Shown here piece after piece: positions 1 through 11,686 of a stretch of DNA of 64,000 nt (position 1 is its first letter; every line of letters begins with the position of its first letter). Source of the DNA: Adiantum capillus-veneris. Its lineage: Eukaryota; Streptophyta; Polypodiopsida; Polypodiales; Pteridaceae. Both the position numbers and the translations under genes were made by a program. The DNA lies in the NCBI GenBank assembly GCA_014529385.2, contig CM043944.1, positions 50,813,768 to 50,877,767 of the forward strand. The letters run 5' to 3'. Below the pieces are notes generated by a model. The model searched no databases and was not told the origin of the DNA. It saw only the letters and a program-made list of their open reading frames with translations.

Positions 1-1796
1 CATTTCTGCTTGAAACTAGTTATTGCGTGTCTGATGCAAAACATGGAGCTCTCTACTCAAGTTATTTAGGTCGGTCACTGTTTTTTTCTTGCTTTACTTA
101 TTGCATACTTAGGATTCTATCCGCATGGTTTAAACACTTTGTAAAGAAGATGCTTTGTTGGATAATATGGTGGTCTCCTCCTGTAAACTTTATGGGGAAT
201 AGTCTACGTCGTGTGATTACCAAAAGACGCACTAAAAAAAACTGTTTTTTCCACTCTATGGCCGGTGGTCAGAGCATATGGATGATTAGGTGTTTTCTTC
301 TACACAAGTAACCAATACAAATGGGGATATTTACTGCTTGTCTTGCTTAATAATCTCTACTCTGCAGATGATAAGACGATTTTGTGCCTTGATGGAGTAT
401 TACTTTGTGCCAGGAATTTCACTAAAAAACCCTCGATGTTTTTTTTAAAATGGGGGTGTGTGGTGCTCTACCCTCCATACACCAGTTTATTGAATATTCT
501 GGCCGAATTGTTTACTGTCACGATTTCGGACCTGGCTCATAATGGCCGCAATGGCGTAGTCATAACTCAGTGGCTTTGGCAATATGGTGGTTATTATGGA
601 AAGGTGTTTTGGTTGCATATCATATTTTTCGTTGGTATCTTTTGGTTGCATATGATATTTTTTTGCTGAGCACTTAAAAATATGGGGTGCTGCTGTGTGC
701 GTTTTTTGTGACTGGTTAAAAAAAAAAAAACAGAAATGGGTATATATTACTTCACCTTGGTAAGGTAAGCTGCCTTAAATACATTCGGTGATGACTTTCT
801 GTAACTGTTCTCTGACTCGGGCAAATATATTGGTTTTTTAAGCATCTTGGTAAGAAATTCACCCTATAAGTTTTGGAAGGTTCAGCTTCTTCTTGGTATC
901 GAGGTTACACACTATGGTTGTTCATGGTCTTTTCTTTATAAAGGAAGGGATATACATTACTATTATTTTGCATATTCTGAGGAGGATGTTACTCATGTGA
1001 TTACTTTGGATATTATTATGGAATTAGCATTTTAAACATAGTTTAAACCTTTTTCTCTAAAGACTTCAAGGTTCGGAGTATGGCTGGGTTTATTTTATTT
1101 TATATAGTAGCACTCCTTGTTACTTGGACTGATCAAAGAGATGTATATGGTAAAGGATGGAAGTTTTGGAATCCATTTCACTATGATAGGTACTAACCTA
1201 AAAACGAGTTTTAAACGAGCTTGTTATTTGAAATTTTTCATTTGGTAATACTTTCAGAACTGACAAAACTGATAAAAATAAATGAAGGGGGGATTCAGAC
1301 ACTTGGATTAGAAGGGGTGATGGCCTTCTAATCAAAATGATACTCTTTTACTAAAATCTTTGGGATTCTTTAAAAATAAGTGAAATCACAATTTTTTGGA
1401 TTAAGCTTGTAAAGGTTTTAAAAAAAGTTTGTAAGATGGACATGGATAACAACTGGTATAGTCCATCGATACCTGTAAAACACATCTAAGGCTAACTGAA
1501 TTGTTGTCTTGTTTGGATATATGCAAGTAAGGACTCTATCTTATCTTGAAAGTTTTTTTTTTTAACTTTGTCAAGCGGTGCTACACTCGATGGAACACCC
1601 ACTTATGATTTGGGAAGTTCTTTTACTATCTGCATAATACTGAAAGGGGATCTCTTTCCTACAAACATTGTACTTAAATGATTCTAATACTGAGTTGTTT
1701 TTGTACTTATCTATTCTTTGTTCCATTGTTAGTTGTCTTTTGAATGTAAAAGTTCAATTATGTCTTATTATCTAAGATTTAATAGCTACACACACA
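1..1796. repeat. Left copy of ~1.8 kb direct repeat (pseudo-LTR-like)
   Basis: This block recurs almost base for base, with a few indels, at about 5998-7790 in the same orientation. Shared stretches include tgaaactagttattgcgtg (10 and 6008) and the run into a CA tract at the right end (1787 and 7779). The left end is cut by the window. The pair brackets the RT-like pseudogenes at 1978-5403, so it acts as terminal repeats. The shared right edge lacks TG...CA ends, which argues against an ordinary LTR. Head-to-tail or partial tandem copies that look like pseudo-LTRs are typical of Penelope-like elements. Short open frames inside match no family I know. Confidence 0.75.
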
Positions 1797-1977
1797 TCCT
1801 ATACATAAGGTTTTTCTTTTTTGAAAAACCAGGATACTGGCTTTGGAAATTTTCTTCGAAATCGAGTTCTAAGTTGGACCCATAGTCCGTAATTCCGTGA
1901 CTGGTTGACTGGTGTTAGGTGGTCCTTCATACACTCTATTTCTGGTCCCCTGCTCACGGCTACTTTAGTCTTTAACT

Positions 1978-3503
1978 TTGCCGGTTGAAGGTTTGCAGGC
2001 CCAAAAATTAAAGTTATTGTTTCTACTTTTATTTATGTTTATACTGTTCCCTTTTCAGGACTGCTTACCCTATAGAAAGACAGCCTACATGAGCACTAAT
2101 CACAACCCTGAGAATCATGCAAAGATTCTCGAACAGATTAAGCTATACCTTAAAGGCCGTAAACCAAAGAATGCTTTGGCAGTTAGAAATAGACCCTTCC
2201 TCTTTAGGAAGGCCAAAGATTGTGTTACTTACTATGGTAAGTATAAGTGAACCTCACCACACTTTTTTGAAAAATTGCAGACTCTTGCTCTCTCACAAGG
2301 ATTGGAATTGTTCTCGGAACCCCTCTCAGTGGCAACTTATCTTGTACTCAGATGTATTAGCAGCTTGGATGCTTCTCAACTAATATATGATTCGGCTTTT
2401 ACCTTTGACAAAAAATTATCTGTCTTACATATGCTGTCTTTTAATGATTGGGTCAAAATTTTGGCAACTCTAGATGAAGACTCCATGGAAGGGGTGAATT
2501 TAATTACCCATTACATAGCCCAACTTCCCCTACTATCCTCACAATACCAACAAGAGCTTGCCCTATTTTCCTCCTCTGGTCCTGATCTGTCTAACTTTCT
2601 AAGGAAGTTATGTGGTCTCAATCCCTCTTTTGTCTATGCACCGGCTACTCCAATTATTCCACAAACAGGTGGAATCTTTTGTTGGGATAGTGCAGCCCTT
2701 GAAGCAGTTAAGGAATTTCAGAGTAATCTTTTCTCCCTCAATGACTCTAACCTCCTCGAGATGGTGCCTAAAATATCCAAAGTTTTTCCTGTCTTACCTG
2801 TTAGACAATTTGAAATTGAATCCCTTGGAGTTGACCATAATGTTTGGGTCCTGCCCAACAAAGCTTTCTTAGCACCCATTTTGAGTGAAACTTGGGTTTA
2901 CCTTGCCAACCTCCCTGCCTCTGCTATGGAAGATTGCAGACTCAAGATTCTAAAAGGAGGGCAATTTTTGGACAAAGGGGAGCTTATCAAAGCACTCTTC
3001 AGTCTCAATCTCATTGACCACTCCAAATGCCCGTACAATGCTGACCTCTACATTCGTACCGAAGGAAACATGAAATTTGCCAAGAGTAATTCGGATTTTT
3101 ACATTGAATCCATATGGAATGTCTTTCGACCTTATGTAAAATGTGCCTGCAGATTTATTGACCCCAAAGCCTCTTGTGAATCTAAAATTATGTGGTTCGA
3201 TCATACCATTTGGTTTATTCTCAACCACCTGGACTTACTCTTCCCAGAAAAACATGTGAATTTTCTTCTCTCCCTCATTTGCTCTTAGTTAGGCGGCCAA
3301 GCTAAGAAAATTGTAATTGCGTAGATTGCCTTTAACATCTTTCGTGGACTAATGTTGGATATCTTGAAGGAGTTAAAATCTGATGAACCCAGAATTTACT
3401 TAACTACTTATGCTAACTTTAAAGGTGTTAAGATCATCACTAGTTTAGTTAAACCTTGTATTGATGAGGATGATTCCCCTGCTCTCAAAAGATCTAATTC
3501 TTG
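1978..3503 (+). pseudogene. First ORF of Penelope-like element, unknown function, broken
   Basis: An open frame runs from about 2275 to 3288 (337 codons). The same frame goes on past TAG codons at 3286 and 3319 to a TGA near 3503, so two in-frame stops interrupt a longer protein. A weaker open frame at 1978-2250 may be its start. I recognise no domain; the protein is rich in Leu, Ser and Phe and has no membrane segment I would defend. It lies just upstream of the conserved RT-associated region, so it is probably the N-terminal part of the element's polyprotein or a separate ORF1. The flanking direct repeats place it inside the element. Assignment to the element is inferred from position only. 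Confidence 0.5.
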
Positions 3504-3628
3504 ATTACCCCAAACTCCTTCACTTAATTATTAACACTTAGTTCATCCTCCAACCGGGAAAAAGTTCATAGCTATACAAGGGGTAGAGGTAGGTTTCCCC
3601 CCATCAAGAACTTCCCTGAATTTTAACC

Positions 3629-4213
3629 TTGGTGATACTTCAGGTTACTATAAGCCCTTGCGGAAGAAGAACTTTCAACAAAGTAGATCCGGAGAATGGA
3701 TTCATCTACATACACTGTCTCTTTCACAATATACTCCTTGATTGGATTCAACCAAAAAATCTTTTTTGTGAGTGCTTTGATCTATTTTTTGGCAATCACA
3801 AATTACTCGACAATATACTCATAGGTTGGAAGTATCAACATCCCATAAAGAGGTTAATTTACAGTAATGACTTTCTTCGGCAGGATTCTGTTCTCCATTG
3901 TACATGCTTTCAATTCTCCTCCTTTTGCAGGAATTTTGAGGTTTATGGTGGCCATGTTTGCACTTGTGATTTTAGCATTATTGAAAATACTAAAATACGT
4001 AAAATTTTGGCCAAAGGGTTCAATCATATACCTAACTTTTCCAAAAACCCCTACCTTGCTCTATCAGCTATAAAAAGCTGCCTCACTGACCTTGTCAGTG
4101 CTCTCCGACTGGAGATGACAGTCCTACCGGACTTAAGGGAAGCTGTAAAGGAATGCTTCCTTCAAAAAGTATCACAACTACCTAGAAAATGGTTATCCTC
4201 TGATGATTCCTAG
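3629..4213 (+). pseudogene. Conserved upstream region of Penelope-like RT protein
   Basis: The 194-codon frame contains a paired-Cys stretch (HCTCFQF, about residue 90) followed by GGHVCTCDFSIIENTKIRKI and then LAKGFNHIP. From memory this follows the layout Cys-x-Cys, GHVxTGDLxII, KLRxxLxKGPxxREP found just before the RT core in a family of unclassified, Penelope-like RT proteins of algae, non-seed plants, fungi and invertebrates. The TG of the core motif is TC here. The downstream part, rich in charged and hydrophobic residues, leads toward the RT. It is separated from the RT by a stop and a frame change. Function in the family is unknown; it may bind template RNA. The match is by eye. Confidence 0.55.
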
Positions 4214-4251
4214 CTTACATCTCAACTAACTTTTGTTTTTTTAAAATATCT

Positions 4252-5403
4252 GATCAATGGTTTGTTGTCGGGCTTGACAAAAGCTCTAACTATCCCACTA
4301 TTATATGCAAATACCTTGCCTGGAAGGCCAGTATCTTGTAAGGAATTTTGTAATATTAAATCTCCACTATAGACAATTACTAATAGAATTGCTAAACACT
4401 TAGGGAATCTAGGCTACTCTGTTCTTAACACTAAGCTACCTGTATTATTTCCCACTTATAAGATTCATAAGCATAAGTTTAGATGGATATCTGATGCTTC
4501 CAATAGTATTTTTACTGATATCACCAAGGATATTACTTTTTGCCTTGACCTTATACTATCCGAATTTGAGCTTATTTGTACCACTAAACAGAAAATCTGC
4601 TAGGACTTCTTACATATTCAATATAATCCCTTTTGGCTTACAAAAAACTCTACAAAAGTCTCGCTTAATCTTCCTCAACATCCTTACACTTTAATGAAGC
4701 TAAACTTTGCTCTTACATCTCCTGGCTGCTCTGTAACTGCACTATAGTTTCATGCGGTCTTTGCTTTACCCAATGCTGAGGCATCCCCATGGGATTCTCA
4801 TGCTCTCCACATATCTGTAATATTTACCTTGATTTTTTTGAATACAAGTGGTGTCTCAAAACTATGGAATCATACAAAAATAAGCTTTCACAGTTCATAC
4901 ATACCTATAGATATATGGATAACTTTCTTAGTGTCAAAAATAGAAACTTCCTCAAAGAAATTTGTCTGATTTACCCTCACTGCCTTAAAATTAAACCCAC
5001 TTCTCTCCATGAGATCATCACACCCAATGGGGCTTTTTGCACATCAGTCCAATTCCTTAACCTTTCTATCTCCCTTCATATTCCATCTGTTGGTGGGTAT
5101 GACCTAAGGTTTGTGTGGAAAAGGGATCTCCTGAAACTACCACGTATAGTTTTCATAAAAAAGAATAGTAATAGGCCTCACAACGCTGCTATTAGCTCAT
5201 ATATCAGCCTGCTACACTTGATTTGCTACTCTTCCTCTAACTCTTTTCTTGCTTGGGAGGAGGTTTATCTACTAATCAGAAAGTATTGCCTTAACGGGTT
5301 TATTAGAAACCAGATCTATAACACTATTATACAGGCTCTCACCCAGCATATGTGGCCTGGGTTACACTTTAAACAAGAGAATCTCATTTCTCTAATTAGG
5401 TAG
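4252..5403 (+). pseudogene. Penelope-like reverse transcriptase, frameshifted
   Basis: RT motifs appear in order in three frames. At 4252, frame 1, a DK motif (VVGLDKSSNYPTIIC) ends at TAA 4339. From about 4385, frame 2, comes LPVLFPTYKIHKHKFRWISD, the LPxxxPKxHK...R.I signature that separates Penelope-type RTs from LTR RTs. Motif B (GIPMGFSCSP) starts near 4780 after an in-frame TGA at 4777. The catalytic box is RYMDNFL near 4911, where YxDD would be expected. A C-terminal region follows to 5403 (KRDLLKLPRIVF, LLIRKYCLNGF) that fits the same family's thumb and tail. No GIY-YIG nuclease is visible. The copy cannot encode an intact enzyme. Family assignment is by motif recognition only. Confidence 0.7.
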
Positions 5404-5464
5404 TAGGTCTGTACACAATGGGCCTACTACCAACCCATTGTGTATGGTGCCTGGGTTAGGGCGG

Positions 5465-5466
<2 letters not shown>

Positions 5467-5521
<55 letters not shown>
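5467..5521. repeat. (CA)n microsatellite
   Basis: A pure CA dinucleotide run lies just downstream of the RT pseudogene. Confidence 0.95.
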
Positions 5522-5523
<2 letters not shown>

Positions 5524-5633
5524 GTTACTTTAGTACTCTTGGTCTTTTTTAGCTTAAAAAACTGGAGGAACACACATAAACCTAGCCCTTAGATTGAGAC
5601 CTGTTAGGGGTAGTTTTGTTATGGCAATAATAA

Positions 5634-5636
<3 letters not shown>

Positions 5637-5697
<61 letters not shown>
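5637..5697. repeat. (CA)n microsatellite
   Basis: A second pure CA run. With the run at 5467 it flanks about 115 bp of unique sequence, within the 3' region of the Penelope-like element. Confidence 0.95.
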
Positions 5698-5698
<1 letters not shown>

Positions 5699-5778
5699 GG
5701 TTACTAATTTGGTGCTTGACCTATTTTTATTTTTTCTTAAAGAGAATAAGCTCTTTAAACCTCCACTATGAGATGTAA

Positions 5779-5797
5779 CCCCCCCCCCCCCCCCCCC
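5779..5797. repeat. Poly-C tract
   Basis: A run of about 19 C followed by tccccttttttt. The minus strand is a G-run with quadruplex potential. Confidence 0.9.
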
Positions 5798-5950
5798 CTC
5801 CCCTTTTTTTTAAAGCTTGAAAAGGCGTTGGGCTAGATAAACTACACACACTCCATTACACTGCACAGGCGGCCTCATTTTCTCTGCTGGAGATCTCCTA
5901 ACGCATGGGTATCTGCGCGATTTGGAGTTATGGTGACCTCCCTCCCTGCT

Positions 5951-5960
5951 CTATTTAAAG
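5951..5960 (+). promoter_or_regulatory. TATA-like box before the right direct repeat
   Basis: The sequence ctatttaaag lies about 50 bp before the point where similarity to the left copy begins. It is preceded by a pyrimidine-rich stretch (cctccctccctgct). Spacing fits transcription starting near the left edge of the repeat, as expected for a promoter in a terminal repeat. The matching region of the left copy is outside the window, so conservation cannot be tested here. Confidence 0.35.
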
Positions 5961-5997
5961 GTGAGGGCGCATCTCTGACCCTCACTTAGTTCTGGTT

Positions 5998-7777
5998 GTG
6001 CTCTGTCTGAAACTAGTTATTGCGTGTCTGATGCAAAACATGGAGCTCTCTACTTAAGTTACTCAGGTCGATCACTGTTTTTTCTTGCTTTACTTATTGC
6101 ATACTTAGGATTCTATCCGCATGGTTTAAACACTCTGTAAAGAAGATGCTTTGTTGGATAATATGGTGGTCTCCTCCTGCAAACTGTATGGGGGATAGTC
6201 TGCGTCGTGTGATTACCAAAAGATGCACTAAAAAAAATTGTTTTTTCCACCCTATGGTCGGTGGTCAGAGCATATGGATGATTAGGTGTTTTTTTCTACC
6301 CTAGTAACCAATAAAAATGGGGATATTTATTGCTTGTCTTGCTTACTAATCTCTGCTGCAGATGATAAGGCGATTTTGTGCCTTAATGAAGTATTACTCT
6401 TTGCCGGGAATTTCACTAAAAAACCCTTGATGTTTTTAAAAACATGGGGGTGTGTGGTGCTCTACCCTCCATACACCAGTTTATTGAATATTCTGGCCGA
6501 ACTGTTTACTGTCACGATTTCGGACCTGGCTCATAATGGACGCAATGGCGTAGTCATAACTGAGTGGCTTTGGCAATATGGTGGTTATTATGGAAAGGTG
6601 TTTTGGTTGCATATCATATTTTTCGTTGGTATCTTCTGGTTGCATATGATTTTTTTTGCTGAGCACTTAAAAATATGGGGTGCTACTGTCTGCGATTTTG
6701 TGACTGGTTTTAAAAAAAAAAACAGAAATGGGTATATATTACTCACCTTCGTAAGGTAAGCTGCCTTAAATACATTCGGTGACGACTTTTTGTAACTGTT
6801 CTCAGACTCGGGCAAATATATTGGTTTTTTTAGCATCTTGGTAAGAAATTCACCCTATAAGTTTTGGAAGGTTCAGCTTCTTCTTGGTATCGAGGTTACA
6901 CACTATGGTTGTTCATGGTCTTTTCTTTAGAAAGGAAGGGATATACATTACTATTATTTTGCATATTCTGAGAGGATGTTACTCATGTGATTACTTTGGA
7001 TATTATTATGGAATTAGCATTTTAAACATAGTTTAAACCTTTTTCTCTACAGACTTCAAGGTTCGGAGTATGGCTGGGTTTATTTTGTTTTATATAGTAG
7101 CACTCCTTGTTACTTGGACTACTCAAAGAGATGTATATGATAAAGGATGGATGTTTTGGAATCCATTTCACTATGATAGGTACTAACCTAAAAACGAGTT
7201 TTAAACGAGCTTGTTATTTGAAATTTTTCATTTGGTGATACTTTCAGAACTGACAAAACTGATAAAAATAAATGAAGGGGGGATTCAGACACTTGGATTA
7301 GAAGGGGTGATGGCCTTTTAATCAAAATGATACTCTTTTACTAAAATCTTTGGGATTCTTTCAAAATAAGTGAAATCACAATTTTTTGGACTAAGCTTGT
7401 AAAGGTTTTAAAAAAAGTTTGTAAGATGGACATGGATAACAACTGGTATAGTCCATCGATATCTATAAAACACATCCAAGGCTAACTGAATTGTTTTCTT
7501 GTTTGGATGGATGCAAGTAAGGACTCTATCTTATCTTGGAAGGTTTTTTTTTTTAAACTTTGGCAAGCCGTCCTACTCTGGATTGAACACCCACTTATGA
7601 TTTGGGAGGTTCTTTTACTATCTACATAATACTGAAAGGGGATCTCTTTCCTACAAACATTGTACTTAAATGATTCTAATACTAAGTTGTTTTTGTACTT
7701 ATATATTCTTTGTTCGATTGCCAGCTAACTTTTGAATGTAAAAGTTCAATTATGTCTTATTATCTAAGATTTAATAG

Positions 7778-7790
<13 letters not shown>
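5998..7790. repeat. Right copy of ~1.8 kb direct repeat
   Basis: Same orientation and near-identical to 1-1796, with scattered substitutions and small indels (for example the A-run at 721 versus 6711). It ends where the shared sequence runs into a CA tract, and downstream sequence is unrelated to that after 1796. Each copy contains an internal duplication of about 37 bp around ttttggttgcatat. The element's right boundary is therefore probably here. Confidence 0.75.

Positions 7791-7820
<30 letters not shown>
7781..7820. repeat. (CA)n at the right repeat edge
   Basis: A CA run expanded from the short CA tract that ends the left copy (cacacaca at 1789). The microsatellite grew at the element's edge after duplication or was present in the source. 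Confidence 0.9.
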
Positions 7821-9208
7821 ATTTGATAATCGAAAGAGCAAGGGAACCATACTTGAACTCCTTTTGAAATTTAATTTAGGAACCATACATAAAATAGGAG
7901 TTACAATGGCTTTGAATTCAAAAGAAGAATAACAAGGTTGGTGGACGTAGAAGAGAAACTTTAAGCTATATTGCAATAAATGTCTTTGAGTCTAGTAGAT
8001 CTCCTATGAGGCACTGTGCTGTTGCTATCCTGAAACATTTTGCATTTCCTCTTGGAGTTGTCACGTTATGTGGTTTCACCTATTACATGATTTCCTTAGA
8101 CCTCAATGCTTGCAACTTGGTCGTGGTCCTCCTTACCAAATTTGTCCGTCGTATCCATGGGAAGAGGTTTATCTAAGTCATCCTCAACACATACACCTTT
8201 TGTGGAAAGAGGAGTCACCAAGTCCACTATCACCATACAAAAAGAACCATCAACAATATATGCCATAACTTTAAAAGAGAAGCCTTTATATATATACCAT
8301 AAATTTAAAAGAGAATAGTTTACAAATAGTCACAACATAGAAAGAAAGGGGGTTTACCTTCAAGCCTTGGACCTTCAACTTGCTTCTCCTTTGTACACTC
8401 TACATTTCCCGCCACGAAGAATCGAGAAAATTTAGAGTGAATAGGAAGACTTGAATCATACATGCGAAGAGCATTTTAAGCTCGTTGTACGTGCAAATTG
8501 TTCTCTCTTCTAGACCACTTTCCTGCACAGCGAATATAAGGAATTGACACCCCTTTATTGTGTCCTTGAGCAAAGTAGCATACCATGCCTGCTTTGCCAA
8601 TGATGCCTTGGAGCCCAACTTTTTTAGCCTTACACTCAACACGCTTGCAATAAAAAAGAAAATTTATTTCTTGATTTGTACACGATTTCCTTGTATTGCA
8701 TGGACACAATAAAATGCATCCTTCACTTATTGGGAAGCTACTGAGTAATGTATGGTTTACATAATGTGTAAGCATGCATGAGCACTTATTAAAACTCCAT
8801 GAAGATGATGCTCGGGTTATATACGCACACAAAAACTTGAACCACAAAATCAACCCCACGCCAATGCACCTTCCCTTAATGGCAAAAAGAAAGTCAACAC
8901 TACAACATTCTCACCATTGATAACAAAGTCTTCTTTTAAGCTATTACAAAAAGCATAAGATTGTGCTGCACAGGAAAGAGTCTAGTAAAATAATCATAAC
9001 ATCATGCAAGATTGTGCAAAGAGTCTAGTAAAATAATCATAACATCATGCAAGATTTAGGGTGTTTGTTTCTACTTCCATAAAACATTAGAACAATTCAA
9101 TCAACTCAAAGCTCCAATGACAAGCAAATTCAAAAGAGTCTTGACAAATTTTATGTGACTGCTTCAAATTAGGGCCAAAACTTGGACCAATTGCACTTTT
9201 AGCATGCT
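7821..9208. other. Unassigned non-coding stretch
   Basis: No recognisable gene apart from the small minus-strand frame at 8096-8266. There is a direct repeat of about 45 bp around 8960-9055 (gcaaagagtctagtaaaataatcataacatcatgcaagatt is nearly doubled). Confidence 0.5.
8096..8266 (-). CDS. Hypothetical 56-residue ORF fragment
   Basis: On the minus strand an ATG at 8266 opens 56 codons ending in TAA at 8098-8096. The peptide is rich in Asp, Val, Thr and Lys and its composition looks coding, unlike the repeat-derived frames around it. It has no motif I recognise and no neighbouring exon I can find. It could be a remnant of a retroelement Gag or protease region, or chance. I include it only because composition and start are plausible. 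Confidence 0.15.
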   Translation of the reverse strand: MAYIVDGSFCMVIVDLVTPLSTKGVCVEDDLDKPLPMDTTDKFGKEDHDQVASIEV

Positions 9209-9233
9209 CCCCCCCCCCCCTTCTCACCCACCG

Positions 9234-9328
<95 letters not shown>
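9209..9328. repeat. Compound microsatellite C-run / (TC)n / (CA)n
   Basis: A C-run at 9209-9220, a short spacer, then (TC)n to about 9276 passing directly into (CA)n to 9328. A further (CA)n lies at 9414-9440. Confidence 0.95.
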
Positions 9329-9330
<2 letters not shown>

Positions 9331-9440
9331 ACACATATCTAGTTGACAATTCCTTGACTAACCCTTGGTTGATCTCTTTCCTCTTTGGTAATCTCGTTGT
9401 CGCTATTTGGTTCACACACACACACACACACACATACACA

Positions 9441-10355
9441 CATTTAAACATGTAAATCCTTCAAAATTTTCCCCACACTACATATAAATATCTTCTAAGC
9501 TGATGATTTGCTCAACTGCTTGGAAATATACATTTTAATATTAATTGGCCTTATCTCAAGATTAAGGAGATTCCTTTTGTCGATCTCTCTGTACTTTTTT
9601 GGTGCTCATGCCTTGGAGCTAGCTTTTTATCTTCTTGACTGCGAGATACAATCCATACTAACCCAGTTGGATTTTCTATATGAGCTCCTCGGATGATCGG
9701 GTGCATACTAGGATGCTCCCCAGCTGTTCTCACAATCTCTGACTATTGCAAGTTGAATTTTTTTTCTTCTTAAAATTGGCTTTGAAAGTCAAGGTCCAAA
9801 ACATAATCAAAGGGTCACATTTTTTATGGATTGGCAATTCCAAGTGGGTGTAGCTGTGCCCCATGTGATAACATGTATAATAGAGGAAAACATAGGTTCA
9901 CCATACATGCACTTAACTTGCAGTGGATGTATCATTGAACTTGCAACACTGCGCATGAGCAAAGTATCGAGCAAGGGATAGATACGAATAAACCCAAGCT
10001 TCGGTAAAAATAGGCAACTAAGGATGTGGGGTTATTTGGATCCCTATGGCCTTTTGTCGCATACTTCAATGTGGTCCAACTTTTGCCAGCTCGGCCCATC
10101 TTTTGCTCGTCTTATCTTCACCAGCCGAGTCCACCCGTACATGGCGAGGGTATGGTTTCTAGGCAACCCTTCACGTTTTAGCTTGTTCGATAGCCCCTTT
10201 GGGATGCACACCGTTCTTTAGCTATAACGGCTTCACCTCACAGAATACCAGTTGCACCTTGCATTTGTTGCTCCATGGAGCGACCTACACACTGGAGTCC
10301 CCCTCATGCAATCATCCGCATACCTTTGTGAGAGAATAATTTCCCAACTCAGATC

Positions 10356-10356
<1 letters not shown>
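9441..10356. other. Unassigned stretch
   Basis: No gene, RT motif or repeat that I can identify. Short open frames on both strands look like chance. Confidence 0.5.
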
Positions 10357-10405
<49 letters not shown>

Positions 10406-10514
10406 ACACACACGTTCTATCCTTCTCGCTCAGCTCGCATGCCATGCTGGAAATGGTATGTACCAGACAATCCTATGGATTGACTTTGCATTTTTCGCTT
10501 GGCAAGGGAAATTC

Positions 10515-10566
<52 letters not shown>

Positions 10567-10587
10567 TGCACGCACACACACATGCAT

Positions 10588-10621
<34 letters not shown>

Positions 10622-10645
10622 GCTCACACACACACACATGCATAA
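10357..10645. repeat. Compound microsatellite C-run / (CA)n
   Basis: About 34 C followed directly by (CA)n to 10412. After about 100 bp there is a long imperfect (CA)n at 10517-10640 with interspersed gcatgc steps. Confidence 0.95.
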
Positions 10646-11168
10646 ATACCGTGAAAATAGAATGTCACAGATGCACATTTTCTGTCTCCCTTATCTCGCA
10701 CCCATAGGTGATGCCACACCTTTGCTGTTGTGCCTTTTGGCATGGTCTCAGATTTGCTGATGTGTCTCTTGGCATGATATTGACTTCCTTGTAGCAAGAT
10801 AAACTTATCATGGCATTGCACAGTCAGGTATCAACGCTTCCTCAGGTCATAATACATATCGATTCTCAATCTGTTCCTTCATGGCTTGCGATACACATTC
10901 GCACACAGACGTGTACATGCACTTTGTGACTCTGACAAAGGTAGGCAATTGGAGCAATCACATTGGCTCAGTAAAAAAATCAAGAATGCATATGGAAGCT
11001 GATGGAAGCACACATGGAACGTGATCTCATCACAACCTGATTTTGAAGAAAGTAGTCTACTATATGCGACTCTGATTCTCAAAATGTCCATCAGGTAGGT
11101 GCACATGTACCTACTTAGAACAAGTTGTGCTAGTTCTCATGTATTCAAAATTATATGTTCATTTGGTG
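10646..11168. other. Unassigned stretch
   Basis: I see no gene, motif or notable repeat here. Confidence 0.5.
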
Positions 11169-11196
11169 TTTATTCTCCCCCCACCCCCCCCCCCCC

Positions 11197-11274
<78 letters not shown>

Positions 11275-11275
11275 A
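11169..11275. repeat. Compound microsatellite C-run / (CT)n / (CA)n / CAAA
   Basis: A C-run (about 11177-11206) passes into (CT)n to about 11258, then (CA)n, then acaaacaaacaaa. Confidence 0.95.
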
Positions 11276-11436
11276 ACAAACAAACAAAACCTAATGGCTA
11301 ATTTCACGACACCCCTTTGAAAATCCCTTTTCTCTCTCTCATAGCCCTTTGAAGATCCCCTTTCTTTTCTACAAAAAATGGACCGGCAGACAACTACATT
11401 TTTGAATGTCCTACAATCCCACACATACCCAATTCC

Positions 11437-11437
<1 letters not shown>

Positions 11438-11469
<32 letters not shown>
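11438..11469. repeat. (CA)n microsatellite
   Basis: A pure CA run. Confidence 0.9.
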
Positions 11470-11471
<2 letters not shown>

Positions 11472-11686
11472 TTTGATGCGTGCATTTCCTACCCTACCCC
11501 TCACACACGCTTAACACTCAATCGATCGGACTGTGCCCGAATAAAAAAAGAAGGAAGTACACACCTCTTCGTTCTCCCTACGAACTTGTAATTCGCCCCG
11601 AAGACATGCCACCTCAAGTGGATCCGAATTTGCCCTGAAGCCTTGCGACGAACTTTGAATTTTCCCTCAAAGCCATGCTTGGTTGC

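Noticed and set aside
2237-2280. Possible 44 bp intron (GTAAGT ... TTGCAG) before the first Penelope-like ORF
   Set aside because: The splice signals look good, but removal shifts the frame so that the upstream frame does not join the long downstream frame. The length is also very short for a plant intron.
1-7790. Hammerhead ribozyme in the direct repeats, as known for many Penelope-like elements
   Set aside because: Scanning by eye for CTGANGA followed by GAAA at workable spacing found no convincing candidate. A covariance search would be needed to exclude one.
1-7790. Ordinary LTR retrotransposon reading of the 1.8 kb repeats
   Set aside because: There are no TG...CA termini, no tRNA primer site after the left repeat, and the RT motifs are not of LTR type.
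9087-9455. Long open frames across CA/CT tracts (also at 10252-10760, 11099-11469, 15457-15733, 40010-40768)
   Set aside because: They are translations of dinucleotide repeats (alternating His/Thr, Cys/Val, Ser/Leu, Arg/Glu) with no coding signature.
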